From RDXT01 sp033762375 (GTDB lineage: Bacteria > Bacteroidota > Bacteroidia > J057): a stretch of 64,000 nucleotides of DNA. Below the pieces are notes generated by a model that saw only the letters and a list, made by a program, of their open reading frames with translations, had not been told where the DNA came from and did not search any database. Position 1 is the stretch's first letter. Each line of letters starts with the position of its first letter. A program made the translations under genes and the position numbers. Positions 27,526-36,715 of the stretch are shown here, piece after piece. The DNA lies in assembly GCA_033762375.1 (NCBI GenBank), contig JANRLQ010000102.1, positions 76,403 to 140,402 of the forward strand. Reading direction: 5' to 3'.

Positions 27526-27891
27526 ATGATACGCAGTTTTCGTACCGGCCTATTAGGGCTGGCCCTGGTGATGACCCTGGGCCATATGCTGATGCCACAC
27601 GGGCATACAGCACCGGACAAGCTGTGTATCTGTGCTGATACTGACGCAGGTACTTCCCTGATCGGGGCACTGACCCGGTCATTTGCACATCATAATCCCG
27701 GACAGGGCCATCTGGAGCGGTTTCAGCAGCAGGAGCAGGATATAACTGTAGCTGTCTGGCCAGGTGATTTAACGGTATCTCTCATACCAGCCCTTCAACA
27801 GGCGACCCGTGTCTGGCTTCCGGCTTCAGACCTTGTTGTTACCCAGCCTGCGGGTTCCCTGCCCTGGTTCAGAGGTCCCCCTGTTTCCTGA
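27526..27891 (+). CDS. Small exported protein upstream of the metal-efflux pump
   Basis: 121 residues: signal segment (about 8-28) and a mature part with His and Cys clusters (MPHGHTAPDKLCICAD, SFAHHNPGQGH). It lies 82 bp upstream of the RND pump in the same direction. Small His/Cys-rich proteins often precede heavy-metal efflux genes in Bacteroidota and may bind metal in the periplasm; that role is inferred from location and composition only. I do not recognise a named family. Confidence 0.5.
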   Translation: MIRSFRTGLLGLALVMTLGHMLMPHGHTAPDKLCICADTDAGTSLIGALTRSFAHHNPGQGHLERFQQQEQDITVAVWPGDLTVSLIPALQQATRVWLPASDLVVTQPAGSLPWFRGPPVS

Positions 27892-27973
27892 TTGTTGCCG
27901 TGCGCTTACGGCACCGCCGGACATATCCTTATGTCCTGTCATCTGACATTTTCAGGAAATAACCCTATTTTAC

Positions 27974-30900
27974 ATGTTTGATTCGATCATCCGCTTTTCT
28001 GTGCGGAACAAAGTGGTCGTGGCCCTGCTGGTTGCTGCTATGGCGGCCTGGGGGATCGCAGCCCTGGTACAACTCCCAATAGATGCCGTACCTGATATCA
28101 CCAATAATCAGGTACAGGTAGTGACCATCGCCCCGTCGCTGGCTCCTCAGGAGATAGAGCAGTACGTGACCTTCCCGGTAGAAATGGCCCTGGCCAATAT
28201 GCCGGGTGTAGAAAAAATACGGTCCATCTCCCGGTATGGCTTATCGGTAGTGACGGTTATTTTTGCTGAAGAGGTACCCGTACTGGAGGCCCGGCAGCTC
28301 ACCAGTGAGCAGATCAAAGCTGCCGCTGCGGATATACCCGCCGGACTCGGTACGCCAGAGATGATGCCGATCTCGACGGGCCTGGGCGAAATTTTTCAGT
28401 ACATTATAGAACCCCTGCCAGGGTTTGAAAACAAGTATTCACTCTCCGAGCTCCGGAGTATTCAGGACTGGATCATCAAGCGCCACCTGGCCGGCACGCC
28501 TGGGGTAGTGGAGGTGAGCAGTTTTGGCGGATACGTAAAACAATATGAGGTAAGTGTCCAGCCTGACCGTCTGATGGCCCTGGACATTACCATAGGCGAG
28601 ATACAGCATGCCCTCGCTACCAATAATGCCAATACAGGCGGGAGTTATCTGGAGCAGGGGAATGATGCTTTTTATATCCGGTCTGAAGGGTTGGTGCGCA
28701 CCGCCGAGGACATCGGCAGCATTGTCGTCGCTACCCGTGCAGGGGTACCTGTGCGAATCCGCGATGTAGCGGGGGTCCGGGAGGGACACGTGCCACGGTT
28801 TGGGGCACTCACCCGCAATGGTCAGGGTGAGGCGGTGGGTGGTATCACGCTCATGCTCAAGGGGGCTAATTCACATGCGGTCATTGGGCATGTCAAAGCC
28901 CGGATGGCAGAGATTCAACAGAGCCTGCCTGAAGGCCTGACCATCCGTCCGTACCTGGACCGTGCAGCTCTGGTCGCCCGCACCATTCAGACGGTCCGCA
29001 CCAACCTCACAGAGGGGGGCCTGATTGTCATTTTTGTGCTGGTGCTCCTCCTCGGCAATCTCCGGGCGGGGCTGGTCGTGGCCTCGGTGATTCCGCTTGC
29101 GATGTTGTTTGCGGCAGGCATGATGCAGGTATTTGGAGTATCTGCCAATCTGATGAGCCTCGGGGCCATAGACTTTGGGCTGATTGTGGATGGTACCGTG
29201 ATTATTGTCGAGAACATCGTCCATCAGTTGCACAGCCGGCAAGCCCAGGCACAACTGAGTCAGCATGAGATGGACGAGGTCGTGACAGATGCCACTATCC
29301 GGATCCGGCAATCGGCGGCGTTTGGAGAGATCATTATTCTGATGGTGTATCTTCCGATCCTGGCATTGGAGGGCATTGAGGGCAAGATGTTTGTGCCCAT
29401 GGCGCAGACCGTGGGATTTGCCATTCTGGGAGCCCTGATATTGTCCCTCACCTGGGCCCCGATGGCCTCCGCTTTGTTTCTCAGCAGGCGTCCCAGCCAC
29501 AGGCGCACCCTGGCAGACCGGATGATAGAAGGACTCTGGACGCTGCTGCAGCCAGTGCTGAATGGAGCCCTGCGCCGACGGGGGTGGGTCATAGGGGTTA
29601 CAGTAGGATTGTTTGTGCTGAGTCTGGGGATTTTCAGCCGGTTAGGGGGGGAGTTTATCCCGACCCTTGACGAGGGTGATATGGCTATGCAGATTACCGT
29701 ACCGGCGGGGAGTTCTCTTTCTCACAGCGTCCGGACGACCACCCGGGTCGAGGCCCTGCTGAAGGCCCGTTTTCCGGAGATTATCCAGATTGTCTCCAAA
29801 ATTGGGACAGCCGAGATACCGACGGATCCGATGAGTATGGAGGACAGCGACATTGTGATTGCCCTGAAACCTGCTGAGGAGTGGACCAGCGCCACCAGCC
29901 GGGAAGCCCTCGCAGACAGCATCAAGGCAGCGCTGGCTGAGATCACAGCGGAGGGAGTATCGGTAGAGCTGACCCAGCCTATCCAGCTCCGGTTCAATGA
30001 ACTCCTGACAGGTGCCAAAGCCGACCTGGCAGTTAATATATTTGGCGATGACCTGGATCAGTTGGCACAGTTAGGCGAGGAAGCAGCGGAGGTCATCCGG
30101 CAACAGCAGGGGGCAGCAGATGTAAAAGTAGATCGGACAGAAGGATTTCCGCAGATTGTGGTACGGTACCGGCGGGATGCCCTGGCCGCCTATGGACTCT
30201 CTGTCCAGGAGGCCAATGAAGTGCTGGAGGCGGCTTTTGCCGGGGGAATAGCAGGAACCATTTTTGAGCAGGAGCGCCGCTACGAGCTGGTGGTAAGGCT
30301 TGCTCCAGAGTTTCGGCAGTCTGTCGCCCATCTGGAGTCGCTCCGGCTGAGGCTTCCCTCCGGGCAGCAGGTACCTTTTTCGGCTATCGCTGAGATAAGG
30401 ATGGAAGCAGGACCGATGCTGATTTCGCATGAAAATACCCGCCGCCGCATCACCATCGGGATCAATGTCCGCAACCGGGACGTGGAGAGCCTGGTGACGG
30501 ATATCCGGGCAGCACTCGCCCGGCAGCTTGATCTGCCTCCGGGATACACCGTCACCTATGGGGGAGAGTTTGAAAACCTCCAGTCAGCCCGGGCACGGCT
30601 GGGGATAGCGGTGCCTGTAGCACTGGGGTTGATTCTGGTGTTGCTGTATCTGACCTTTCAGTCTATGCGGCAGGCTTTGATTATGTTTTCGGCGATTCCT
30701 TTTTCAGCCATTGGAGGAATTGTAGCCCTCTGGATACGGGACATGCCTTTTAGTATCTCGGCTGGGATCGGATTTATCGCACTTTTTGGAGTTGCTGTGC
30801 TGAATGGGATTGTATTGATCGGGTATTTCAACTATCTCAAAGCACAGGGATATGACAACCTGTATGAGCGCATCAGGGCGGGGGTGCAGGTGCGCCTGCG

Positions 30901-32302
30901 TCCGGTGATTATGACAGCGGCTGTGGCCTCGCTGGGATTCCTCCCGATGGCTCTCTCACACAGTGCAGGCGCAGAGGTGCAGCGTCCGCTGGCGACAGTG
31001 GTTATCGGAGGGCTGATTACGGCGACCTTGCTTACGCTGATTGTGATACCGGTTATCTACAGCCTGGTTGGAGATGCCGGGACGCGCCTGGTGATGCCGC
31101 CACGCCCGCCTCGTACGGGCAAACAATCTATTGCGGCTGGTATATTGCTCCTGTGCGGACTCGCCGGTGGAGCTGCGCAGGCCCAGTCTGTTGTCCCTGT
31201 TCCGATGGAGACCTTTGTCAGTATGGCGCGGGACAGAAGTGTGAGCGCACAGGAAGCCCGGCAAGAGGCTGAGATGGTCCGCGCCCGGATGCCACAGGCT
31301 ATCCCGCTGGGCGAGACCCGGCTGCAATGGCAGCAGGGCCAGATCAATGGCCAGGTGTCAGACTATTTTGTGACCCTCGATCAGGACCTGGGACGACCGT
31401 TCACCCTGAGGCCTACGCGGCAGGTCTTTGAAGCCTCGGCTGGATACCAGGCAGCCGTAAGTGAACGGGCATCGCTGGCGTCTGTGGCTGAAGCACTCAC
31501 CCAGGCATATGTGTGGCGTTATCATCAGGCGCGGATATCCCTGCTGAGCGCACACCGGGATACCTGCCTGCGCTGGGAAACCATCGCTGCCCGCAGGGCA
31601 TCCGCAGGCGCTACCAATAGGCTGGAGGTGATGACCGTCAGGCAGATGGTAGCAGAGGCGGATATCGCCCTTCAGCAGGCATATCTGGCGGCTGACGAGG
31701 CCTCAGGGGTACTGCGGCAACACATGCGATCGGACACGGTTTTTGTACCGGCCGGCGACTGGCCTGCACGCCTTACACCAGATTATGAGATGGCACCTTT
31801 TCTGGCACCGGAGCAGGCACAGACACACCTGCGCCTGCAGGAGATGCGGCTGGCCCAAACCCGCTACACCCCGGCCCTGAGCATGGGCTACTTCCGGCAG
31901 TCACTGGAGTCTCAGGGCGGTTTTCAGGGATTCCAGGTAGGAATATCCGTGCCCCTTGCCTTTCAGGGTGTCAGAGCGGAGGTGGAGGTGGCCCACCTCC
32001 GGGCTTTGCAGGCAGCGTGGGCGCTGGAGACCCGGCGTGAGCTGCTCCGGCTGGAGATCAGGACCCTGATGGACAGGCTAAGCCAGCAGCAAGCCATCCT
32101 GACCCGCTATGAAACCAGCCTGCTGCCTGATGCCCGCGAGATTCTCGCACAGGCACAGACACTGTATGCACAGGGGGAGGCTGATTATCTGACCCTGGCC
32201 CTTCATACCCGGGATGCCGTGCGGATTCAGGAACAATACCTGGCAGAAATCCTGGCATATAACCAGCTTGTTATCCGGATTCAGCAGCTGTTTGGATGGT
32301 GA
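27974..32302 (+). CDS. CusA/CzcA-family heavy-metal RND pump fused to TolC-like outer membrane channel domain
   Basis: 1442 residues. Residues 1 to about 1040 are a complete HME-type RND transporter: VALLVAAMAAWGIAAL first helix, IDAVPDITNNQVQV (typical CzcA porter start), TM4 DFGLIVDGTVIIVENIV with the acidic proton-relay residues, and GGEFIPTLDEGDMAMQ. Residues about 1075-1442 are a TolC/OEP-type domain rich in long helices (ALTQAYVWRYHQARISLL, LEVMTVRQMVAEADIALQQA). The joining segment (about 1050-1070) looks like a signal peptide with an AQA-Q site. Such fusions are known in Bacteroidota. It would export Cu/Ag or Co/Zn/Cd together with the adaptor downstream; the metal cannot be fixed by reading. 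Confidence 0.93.
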   Translation: MFDSIIRFSVRNKVVVALLVAAMAAWGIAALVQLPIDAVPDITNNQVQVVTIAPSLAPQEIEQYVTFPVEMALANMPGVEKIRSISRYGLSVVTVIFAEEVPVLEARQLTSEQIKAAAADIPAGLGTPEMMPISTGLGEIFQYIIEPLPGFENKYSLSELRSIQDWIIKRHLAGTPGVVEVSSFGGYVKQYEVSVQPDRLMALDITIGEIQHALATNNANTGGSYLEQGNDAFYIRSEGLVRTAEDIGSIVVATRAGVPVRIRDVAGVREGHVPRFGALTRNGQGEAVGGITLMLKGANSHAVIGHVKARMAEIQQSLPEGLTIRPYLDRAALVARTIQTVRTNLTEGGLIVIFVLVLLLGNLRAGLVVASVIPLAMLFAAGMMQVFGVSANLMSLGAIDFGLIVDGTVIIVENIVHQLHSRQAQAQLSQHEMDEVVTDATIRIRQSAAFGEIIILMVYLPILALEGIEGKMFVPMAQTVGFAILGALILSLTWAPMASALFLSRRPSHRRTLADRMIEGLWTLLQPVLNGALRRRGWVIGVTVGLFVLSLGIFSRLGGEFIPTLDEGDMAMQITVPAGSSLSHSVRTTTRVEALLKARFPEIIQIVSKIGTAEIPTDPMSMEDSDIVIALKPAEEWTSATSREALADSIKAALAEITAEGVSVELTQPIQLRFNELLTGAKADLAVNIFGDDLDQLAQLGEEAAEVIRQQQGAADVKVDRTEGFPQIVVRYRRDALAAYGLSVQEANEVLEAAFAGGIAGTIFEQERRYELVVRLAPEFRQSVAHLESLRLRLPSGQQVPFSAIAEIRMEAGPMLISHENTRRRITIGINVRNRDVESLVTDIRAALARQLDLPPGYTVTYGGEFENLQSARARLGIAVPVALGLILVLLYLTFQSMRQALIMFSAIPFSAIGGIVALWIRDMPFSISAGIGFIALFGVAVLNGIVLIGYFNYLKAQGYDNLYERIRAGVQVRLRPVIMTAAVASLGFLPMALSHSAGAEVQRPLATVVIGGLITATLLTLIVIPVIYSLVGDAGTRLVMPPRPPRTGKQSIAAGILLLCGLAGGAAQAQSVVPVPMETFVSMARDRSVSAQEARQEAEMVRARMPQAIPLGETRLQWQQGQINGQVSDYFVTLDQDLGRPFTLRPTRQVFEASAGYQAAVSERASLASVAEALTQAYVWRYHQARISLLSAHRDTCLRWETIAARRASAGATNRLEVMTVRQMVAEADIALQQAYLAADEASGVLRQHMRSDTVFVPAGDWPARLTPDYEMAPFLAPEQAQTHLRLQEMRLAQTRYTPALSMGYFRQSLESQGGFQGFQVGISVPLAFQGVRAEVEVAHLRALQAAWALETRRELLRLEIRTLMDRLSQQQAILTRYETSLLPDAREILAQAQTLYAQGEADYLTLALHTRDAVRIQEQYLAEILAYNQLVIRIQQLFGW

Positions 32303-32351
32303 ATCCGGTGAGGTAAACATGTCTTGTACTTTTTTCAACCAATTGAGTATC

Positions 32352-33521
32352 ATGTATTTTTCTGTAAAAAATATTCATATAACCCGTTTCCTGACCGGGA
32401 CCGCAGCCCTGCTCATCTGGGTATCAGGATGTGCGCCCGGTACGCCCGTGTCAGAAGCTGGTAGTGCAGCTGTGATCCGGGATGTGGTCGAGATAGATTC
32501 GGCCCTGCGGGCCGACCTGTCTGTCGGGCAGCCTGACCGGGAGCCTTATGACCTGTGGGTCACCTGCAATGGCCGGATAGACGTGCCTCCCCAGAGCCTC
32601 GCGACGCTGAGTGTGCCGGTAGGGGGGTATATACGGGAGATCCGACCCATCAATGGAGAGTATGTGACCAAAGGAAGCCTCCTGGCTGTCCTGGAGCATC
32701 CCACGTATATCCAGATGCAGCAGGACTACCTGGAGGCCCGGAGCCAATGGGAGTATCTCCAGACAGAACTGACCCGGCAGGAAACCCTGCGCAGTGAAAA
32801 TGCCGCTACCGGCAAAACCTATGACAAAACCAAGGCTGACCTTCAGGCGGCTGATGCCCGGATGACGGGCCTTTCCCGGCAGTTGGGATTGCTGGGGATC
32901 AGCACGGAGGGCCTGACGCCTGCTGCGATGCGGAGCCGGGTCGAGGTACGGGCACCTTTTTCAGGATATGTGCTGGAGGTCCCGGTAAATGTCGGGGTGT
33001 ATGCCGGACCGGAGGCAGTCCTCCTGCGTCTCATAGACAAGGGGCACCTGCATGTAGAGCTGGAAGTATTTGAGCAGGATGCGGCACGTATCAGCACCAG
33101 GGCAATGATCGAGTGTACGATTGCGGGCGTAGCCTACACAGGCCACGTCAAACTGATCAGCCAGGAGGTCCGGCCGGAGACCAAAACCATCAGTGTGCAT
33201 GCGCACCTGGATGGCGCACAGGACGCCCTCAGGCCAGGCGCTTATGTCGCGGGTAAAATTCAGGTGGGCCGGGATACGGCACTGGTCGTGCCGGGGACTG
33301 CCCTGGTGCGGGATGGGGGCGAGTCGTTTATGTTTGTACAAGTGGGCCATCATCAATTTCGCCGCGTACGGGTGGAGGCAGAAGCCTGGGCATACAAAAA
33401 TCCCTTATCCTCCTCTACGGAATTTCATATCAAAAATCCGGCTGTGATTTCCGACTTTCCCTGCGTACTTTCGGGGGCATTTTTGCTTCAGCAGCAACTG
33501 GCTGGCGAGGATGCAGAGTAA
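32352..33521 (+). CDS. Efflux RND periplasmic adaptor lipoprotein (CusB/CzcB-like)
   Basis: 389 residues from the ATG at 32352, which gives a lipoprotein signal (WVSGC, Cys27); an upstream open frame overlaps the pump and lacks signal features. Core: barrel-sandwich half IDVPPQSLATLSVPVGGYIR (about 77-96), helical hairpin (about 125-185), second lipoyl half VEVRAPFSGYVLEVPVNVGV (about 197-216), then the beta-barrel (RLIDKGHLHVELEVFEQD) and the membrane-proximal domain (LRPGAYVAGKIQVG). It links the pump to its channel. The gap from the pump gene is 49 bp. Confidence 0.92.
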   Translation: MYFSVKNIHITRFLTGTAALLIWVSGCAPGTPVSEAGSAAVIRDVVEIDSALRADLSVGQPDREPYDLWVTCNGRIDVPPQSLATLSVPVGGYIREIRPINGEYVTKGSLLAVLEHPTYIQMQQDYLEARSQWEYLQTELTRQETLRSENAATGKTYDKTKADLQAADARMTGLSRQLGLLGISTEGLTPAAMRSRVEVRAPFSGYVLEVPVNVGVYAGPEAVLLRLIDKGHLHVELEVFEQDAARISTRAMIECTIAGVAYTGHVKLISQEVRPETKTISVHAHLDGAQDALRPGAYVAGKIQVGRDTALVVPGTALVRDGGESFMFVQVGHHQFRRVRVEAEAWAYKNPLSSSTEFHIKNPAVISDFPCVLSGAFLLQQQLAGEDAE

Positions 33522-33541
33522 GACGCTCAACCTCATTATCT

Positions 33542-34279
33542 ATGTCCGATACCCATTCACATCCACACAGCCACGAACAAAGCCGCCACCGGATATCCAA
33601 CCTTCAGGAATATCTGGGCGAGTTTGTGTACGGAGGCATAGATGGCTGCGTGACCACTTTTGCAGTGGTGGCGGGCTCTGCCGGTGCCGACCTGTCGGTG
33701 AACGTCGTGCTGATCCTGGGATTTGCAAACCTCCTGGCCGATGGTTTTTCGATGTCCGTGGGAGCTTATCTTTCCACGCAGTCCGACCGCGACCAGTACT
33801 TCAAACACGAGCGTATCGAGTACCAGGAGATTGAAGAGATTCCGGAGATGGAGCGACAGGAAGTGCGGGAAATATATCAGCGCAAGGGATTTGAAGGAGA
33901 ACTCCTGGAGCAGGTCGTGGATGTGATCACGGCAGATAAGGACCGGTGGGTGGACGAAATGATGAAAAATGAGCTGGAAATGGTCCTTGAAACCAAATCC
34001 CCCCTGGCAATCGGGGGCATTACCTTCCTGTCATTTGTGTTGGTGGGGCTGATTCCGATGCTGGCCTACCTGTTTGACTGGGGGGCAGAAGGCAACAGCC
34101 GTTTTATGGTAGCCTGCGTACTGACTTCTCTGGGATTTGCGCTGGTAGGCTGGCTCAAGGCTTATATTAACCATACCTCCCGGCTGAGAAGTGTCCTCGA
34201 AACCCTGTTTTTAGGTGGATCAGCCGCAGCCGTTTCCTACTTTGTAGGGGATGTACTGGCCAGGATTATCACAGGTTGA
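33542..34279 (+). CDS. VIT1/CCC1-family transporter
   Basis: 245 residues. The N-terminus is His-rich (HSHPHSHEQSRHR). TM1 region: GEFVYGGIDGCVTTFAVVAG (about 27-46), and FANLLADGFSMSVGAYLS (about 62-79) with the conserved Asp/Gly/Met of the family. A cytoplasmic acidic helical metal-binding domain follows (about 90-150, EIEEIPEMERQEVREIY), then three more helices. Members move Fe(II) or Mn(II) across membranes. It begins 20 bp after the adaptor gene, so it is probably part of the metal-efflux operon. Confidence 0.9.
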   Translation: MSDTHSHPHSHEQSRHRISNLQEYLGEFVYGGIDGCVTTFAVVAGSAGADLSVNVVLILGFANLLADGFSMSVGAYLSTQSDRDQYFKHERIEYQEIEEIPEMERQEVREIYQRKGFEGELLEQVVDVITADKDRWVDEMMKNELEMVLETKSPLAIGGITFLSFVLVGLIPMLAYLFDWGAEGNSRFMVACVLTSLGFALVGWLKAYINHTSRLRSVLETLFLGGSAAAVSYFVGDVLARIITG

Positions 34280-34326
34280 GGTGTATATCCGGGCAGAAAA
34301 AGACAGGCTGAATGTCTGTCTGGTGT

Positions 34327-34354
34327 ATTCGTATGAAATTTATTTCATACGAAT
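34327..34354. promoter_or_regulatory. Perfect palindrome, possible operator
   Basis: ATTCGTATGAAAT, a TT spacer, then its exact complement: 13-bp arms. It lies 72 bp upstream of the GGCT-like gene start and 47 bp after the VIT gene stop. No T-tract on either side, so a protein-binding site is as plausible as a terminator. Confidence 0.5.
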
Positions 34355-34425
34355 GCCCAGATTACTACCTTATACTGCTGCGGAAATGTTATCTTGACAG
34401 CAGGTTTGCCGATAGATTCATTTGT

Positions 34426-34839
34426 ATGCAGGATTGTTTTCTGTTTGTTTATGGCACTCTGCTTTCTGGAGCAGGTACCCAGATGGGCGAGTTTCTCCAG
34501 GCCAATAGCCAGTTTGTCGCTAAAGGTTGGATGCAGGGCCGTCTGTATCATATATCTTATTTTCCGGGTGCCATATATGATGAAACATCGGTCAGCAAAG
34601 TGATGGGTGAAGTATATCTGATCAGGCAGACGGAGCGTGTGCTGTCGTTGCTGGACCGATACGAAGGCATGAGTGCCGTCAATGGGGATATACAGTTATT
34701 TGTGCGGATGCTGGTACCTGTAGAGACAGAAGCAGGCAGACTGATGAGTTATACCTACCTTTACAATCAGCCTACTGACAGGCTCACCCTGATCCCGGAC
34801 GGAGATTATCTGGGGTTCAACCGGCATTCGTTATCTTAA
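34426..34839 (+). CDS. Gamma-glutamylcyclotransferase-like (GGCT/AIG2) protein
   Basis: 137 residues from the ATG at 34426. It begins with the family signature FLFVYGTLLSG (substrate-binding loop YGTL), continues with GWMQGRLYHISYFPGAI and GEVYLI, and has the candidate catalytic Glu in LLDRYEGM (about residue 81). Members cyclise gamma-glutamyl groups (gamma-glutamylamine or peptide) to 5-oxoproline; substrate unknown. The frame upstream of this ATG runs through a palindrome and is unlikely to be translated. Confidence 0.85.
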   Translation: MQDCFLFVYGTLLSGAGTQMGEFLQANSQFVAKGWMQGRLYHISYFPGAIYDETSVSKVMGEVYLIRQTERVLSLLDRYEGMSAVNGDIQLFVRMLVPVETEAGRLMSYTYLYNQPTDRLTLIPDGDYLGFNRHSLS

Positions 34840-34860
34840 AAAAAATCGCTGCCTAGGGTA

Positions 34861-34898
34861 TAAATAAAAACCGGCGCTGATCAGGTCAGCGCCGGTTT
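34861..34898. terminator. Bidirectional terminator between convergent genes
   Basis: Stem ACCGGCGCTGA/TCAGCGCCGGT with a 5-base loop. On the minus strand it is followed by TTTTATTTA, on the plus strand by TTT. It lies between the GGCT-like gene and the membrane protein gene. Confidence 0.82.
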
Positions 34899-34903
34899 GG
34901 TGA

Positions 34904-35368
34904 TCAGGCTTTGGTATCAGGTGCCGGATCGTCTGAATCTTTTTCGTCGGGGACTTCATATACATTCACATCCCAGGGACCTTTTTTGAAGCCTTCGCCA
35001 AACTGCTGCTGCTCGGGGTCAGGTTTTGGGGGGTGTGTTTGCGGAGGAGTTTCGGGTTGTGGATGACCGGTTTTCTGGCGCATTTTTTCTTCAAAATGGG
35101 CCCGCCACTGGCTGCCGTCTTTCCATTTGTTTTTGCAGGCATAATAATGGCCGCGGCGGCGCCAGCCTGTCAGCAGCCTTACCAGCCACAGTCCGGCCAG
35201 GGCTTGCAGATATGAAATCCAGGGACCGGCAAACAGGGATGGTACCAGGGAGTTCCAGAGCCACTGGACAGCCCATGCTGTCAGCAGGGTACCGATCAGG
35301 CCGCCACACATCAGCCAACCCTTAGGAGAGCAGGCACTGGTATGTCGGGTATGTTTATTGGTGTGCAT
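34904..35368 (-). CDS. Uncharacterised membrane protein next to an ECF sigma factor
   Basis: 154 residues with two hydrophobic segments at about 18-36 and 42-66 (LMCGGLIGTLLTAWAVQWLW and ISYLQALAGLWLVRLLTGW), then a soluble C-terminal half that starts basic and Trp-rich (YYACKNKWKDGSQWRAHFEEK) and becomes Pro/acid-rich. It begins 18 bp after the stop of the ECF sigma gene. Position suggests an anti-sigma or regulatory partner, but no zinc-containing anti-sigma motif (HxxxCxxC) is present, so this is guilt by association only. Confidence 0.55.
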   Translation of the reverse strand: MHTNKHTRHTSACSPKGWLMCGGLIGTLLTAWAVQWLWNSLVPSLFAGPWISYLQALAGLWLVRLLTGWRRRGHYYACKNKWKDGSQWRAHFEEKMRQKTGHPQPETPPQTHPPKPDPEQQQFGEGFKKGPWDVNVYEVPDEKDSDDPAPDTKA

Positions 35369-35386
35369 ATTTCGTAGGGGGGTTAA

Positions 35387-35983
35387 TTAAAGCGGATTAC
35401 TTTTCCATTCCTGATAGACAAACCGCAGGCGTTCACGCAGGTGCAGGACAGCGTACCGCTTGCGGGAGAGGAGGGTGTTGACAGGCGCACCACTCAGGCG
35501 GCTGATCTCCTTAAAACTTTTGTGCTCAAACTCGTGGAGGATAAATACCTCCCGCTGGTCTTCCGGCAGCTCGGCCAATGCCACCTCCAGGGTCTCCAGT
35601 ACCCGCTGGCGCAGCATCATCTCATCCGGGCTGCCTGCCAGATCCGGCAGGATGTCTATAAGATTGAGCGGCTCTTCATCTCCGGTATGGACCATATGGC
35701 GGCTGACCGGCTCAGGGCGTTTTTTCCGGTAAAAATCTGTGATTTTATTCCGGGCTACGGTAAACAACCACGAGGTCACTTTTTCCAGAGACTCAATGGT
35801 AGGGTAGCTGTAGAGAAGCTGATAGAATACATCCTGCAGGACGTCTTCGGCATCATCTTCGGAGGGCGTACGTCGCCGGATAAAATCCAGCAATTTACGC
35901 CGCTCCAGGCGGAATGTCTCCTGAATCGCCTGCTGCTGCGGCAATTCAAGGCTGGGAGCGGGGGCGGTGATAGCTTTACGCAT
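35387..35983 (-). CDS. ECF-type RNA polymerase sigma factor
   Basis: 198 residues. Region 2: DAEDVLQDVFYQLLY (about 42-56) followed by LFTVARNKITDFYRKKRPE (region 2.4, -10 recognition). Region 4: LPEDQREVFILHEFEHKSFKEI with SGAPVNTLLSRKRYAVLHLR, the helix-turn-helix for the -35 element. Length and the absence of region 3 fit the ECF group. It may direct envelope or metal-stress genes; the two-gene unit with the downstream membrane protein is the only context clue. Confidence 0.95.
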   Translation of the reverse strand: MRKAITAPAPSLELPQQQAIQETFRLERRKLLDFIRRRTPSEDDAEDVLQDVFYQLLYSYPTIESLEKVTSWLFTVARNKITDFYRKKRPEPVSRHMVHTGDEEPLNLIDILPDLAGSPDEMMLRQRVLETLEVALAELPEDQREVFILHEFEHKSFKEISRLSGAPVNTLLSRKRYAVLHLRERLRFVYQEWKSNPL

Positions 35984-36097
35984 AACTTCCGGATAGACGG
36001 GACACCCGGAAAAATATTGTACATCCCGGAAGGGATTATTTTTCCGCAGGGGAACAGCTGTCTATACGGAAAAACCAGCGTCAGGATATACGGGCGG

Positions 36098-36715
36098 CTA
36101 AAATTGCCAATTCATCCCGATCCCATTCCCGTACACATGCAGGTGGCTCACGAGTTGTTCCAGCCGGGGATAGTTGGTCTGGTGATGGACCAGGTACTGG
36201 GTCATATCAAACAAGAGCAAAAAACCACCCTGCATGATCAGGGATTGGCCATAGCCCCGGAGTCGCTCAGGCCGGTTGACGGCAGTGCGGGAACGCTCGG
36301 TCAGGTAGGCACCGGCTGTCATGTAGGTAAAATTCAGGGCCATGTTAAAGAGCAGGATTTTCTCCAGCTTTTCCTGCTCGTGGATGGTCTCCCAGGCACT
36401 CAGTGATGCCGGGTCTTCCTGCGAAGCGCCATACAGGCCCCCGGCACTCAGGCCGAGGTTGATGATATTCCAGAAGACATTCATCTCATGAAAATACCGG
36501 GTACTGCCCTGGGTACGGCTGCGGAGCACCCCGCTGACAGCGATATTGCCGACGGCCCATCCGCCGAGTACGTACATATTGCGCTGGTTGATCCGGATCC
36601 GGTCGGTATTGATCTGGAGCCGCAGGGAATCCTGGCCTGCCAGCGGGCTCACCAGGCATATCATCAGCCCGGCTAGGGCCAACCATCGGTACAGGGTCGC
36701 AGGAATCACATGCAT
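36098..36715 (-). CDS. Uncharacterised inner-membrane protein
   Basis: 205 residues from the ATG at 36715. A signal-like segment (about 5-25, ending PLAGQ) is followed by three or four moderately hydrophobic helices: YVLGGWAVGNIAVSGVL (about 47-63), FWNIINLGLSAGGLYGA (about 81-97), ILLFNMALNFTYMTAGAYL and SLIMQGGFLLLFDMTQYLVH. The order and the acid/amide-rich joint (HEQEKLEKIL) recall a Bacteroidota family of unknown function that I cannot name with certainty. It sits between the TonB receptor and ECF sigma genes on the same strand. Confidence 0.55.
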   Translation of the reverse strand: MHVIPATLYRWLALAGLMICLVSPLAGQDSLRLQINTDRIRINQRNMYVLGGWAVGNIAVSGVLRSRTQGSTRYFHEMNVFWNIINLGLSAGGLYGASQEDPASLSAWETIHEQEKLEKILLFNMALNFTYMTAGAYLTERSRTAVNRPERLRGYGQSLIMQGGFLLLFDMTQYLVHHQTNYPRLEQLVSHLHVYGNGIGMNWQF

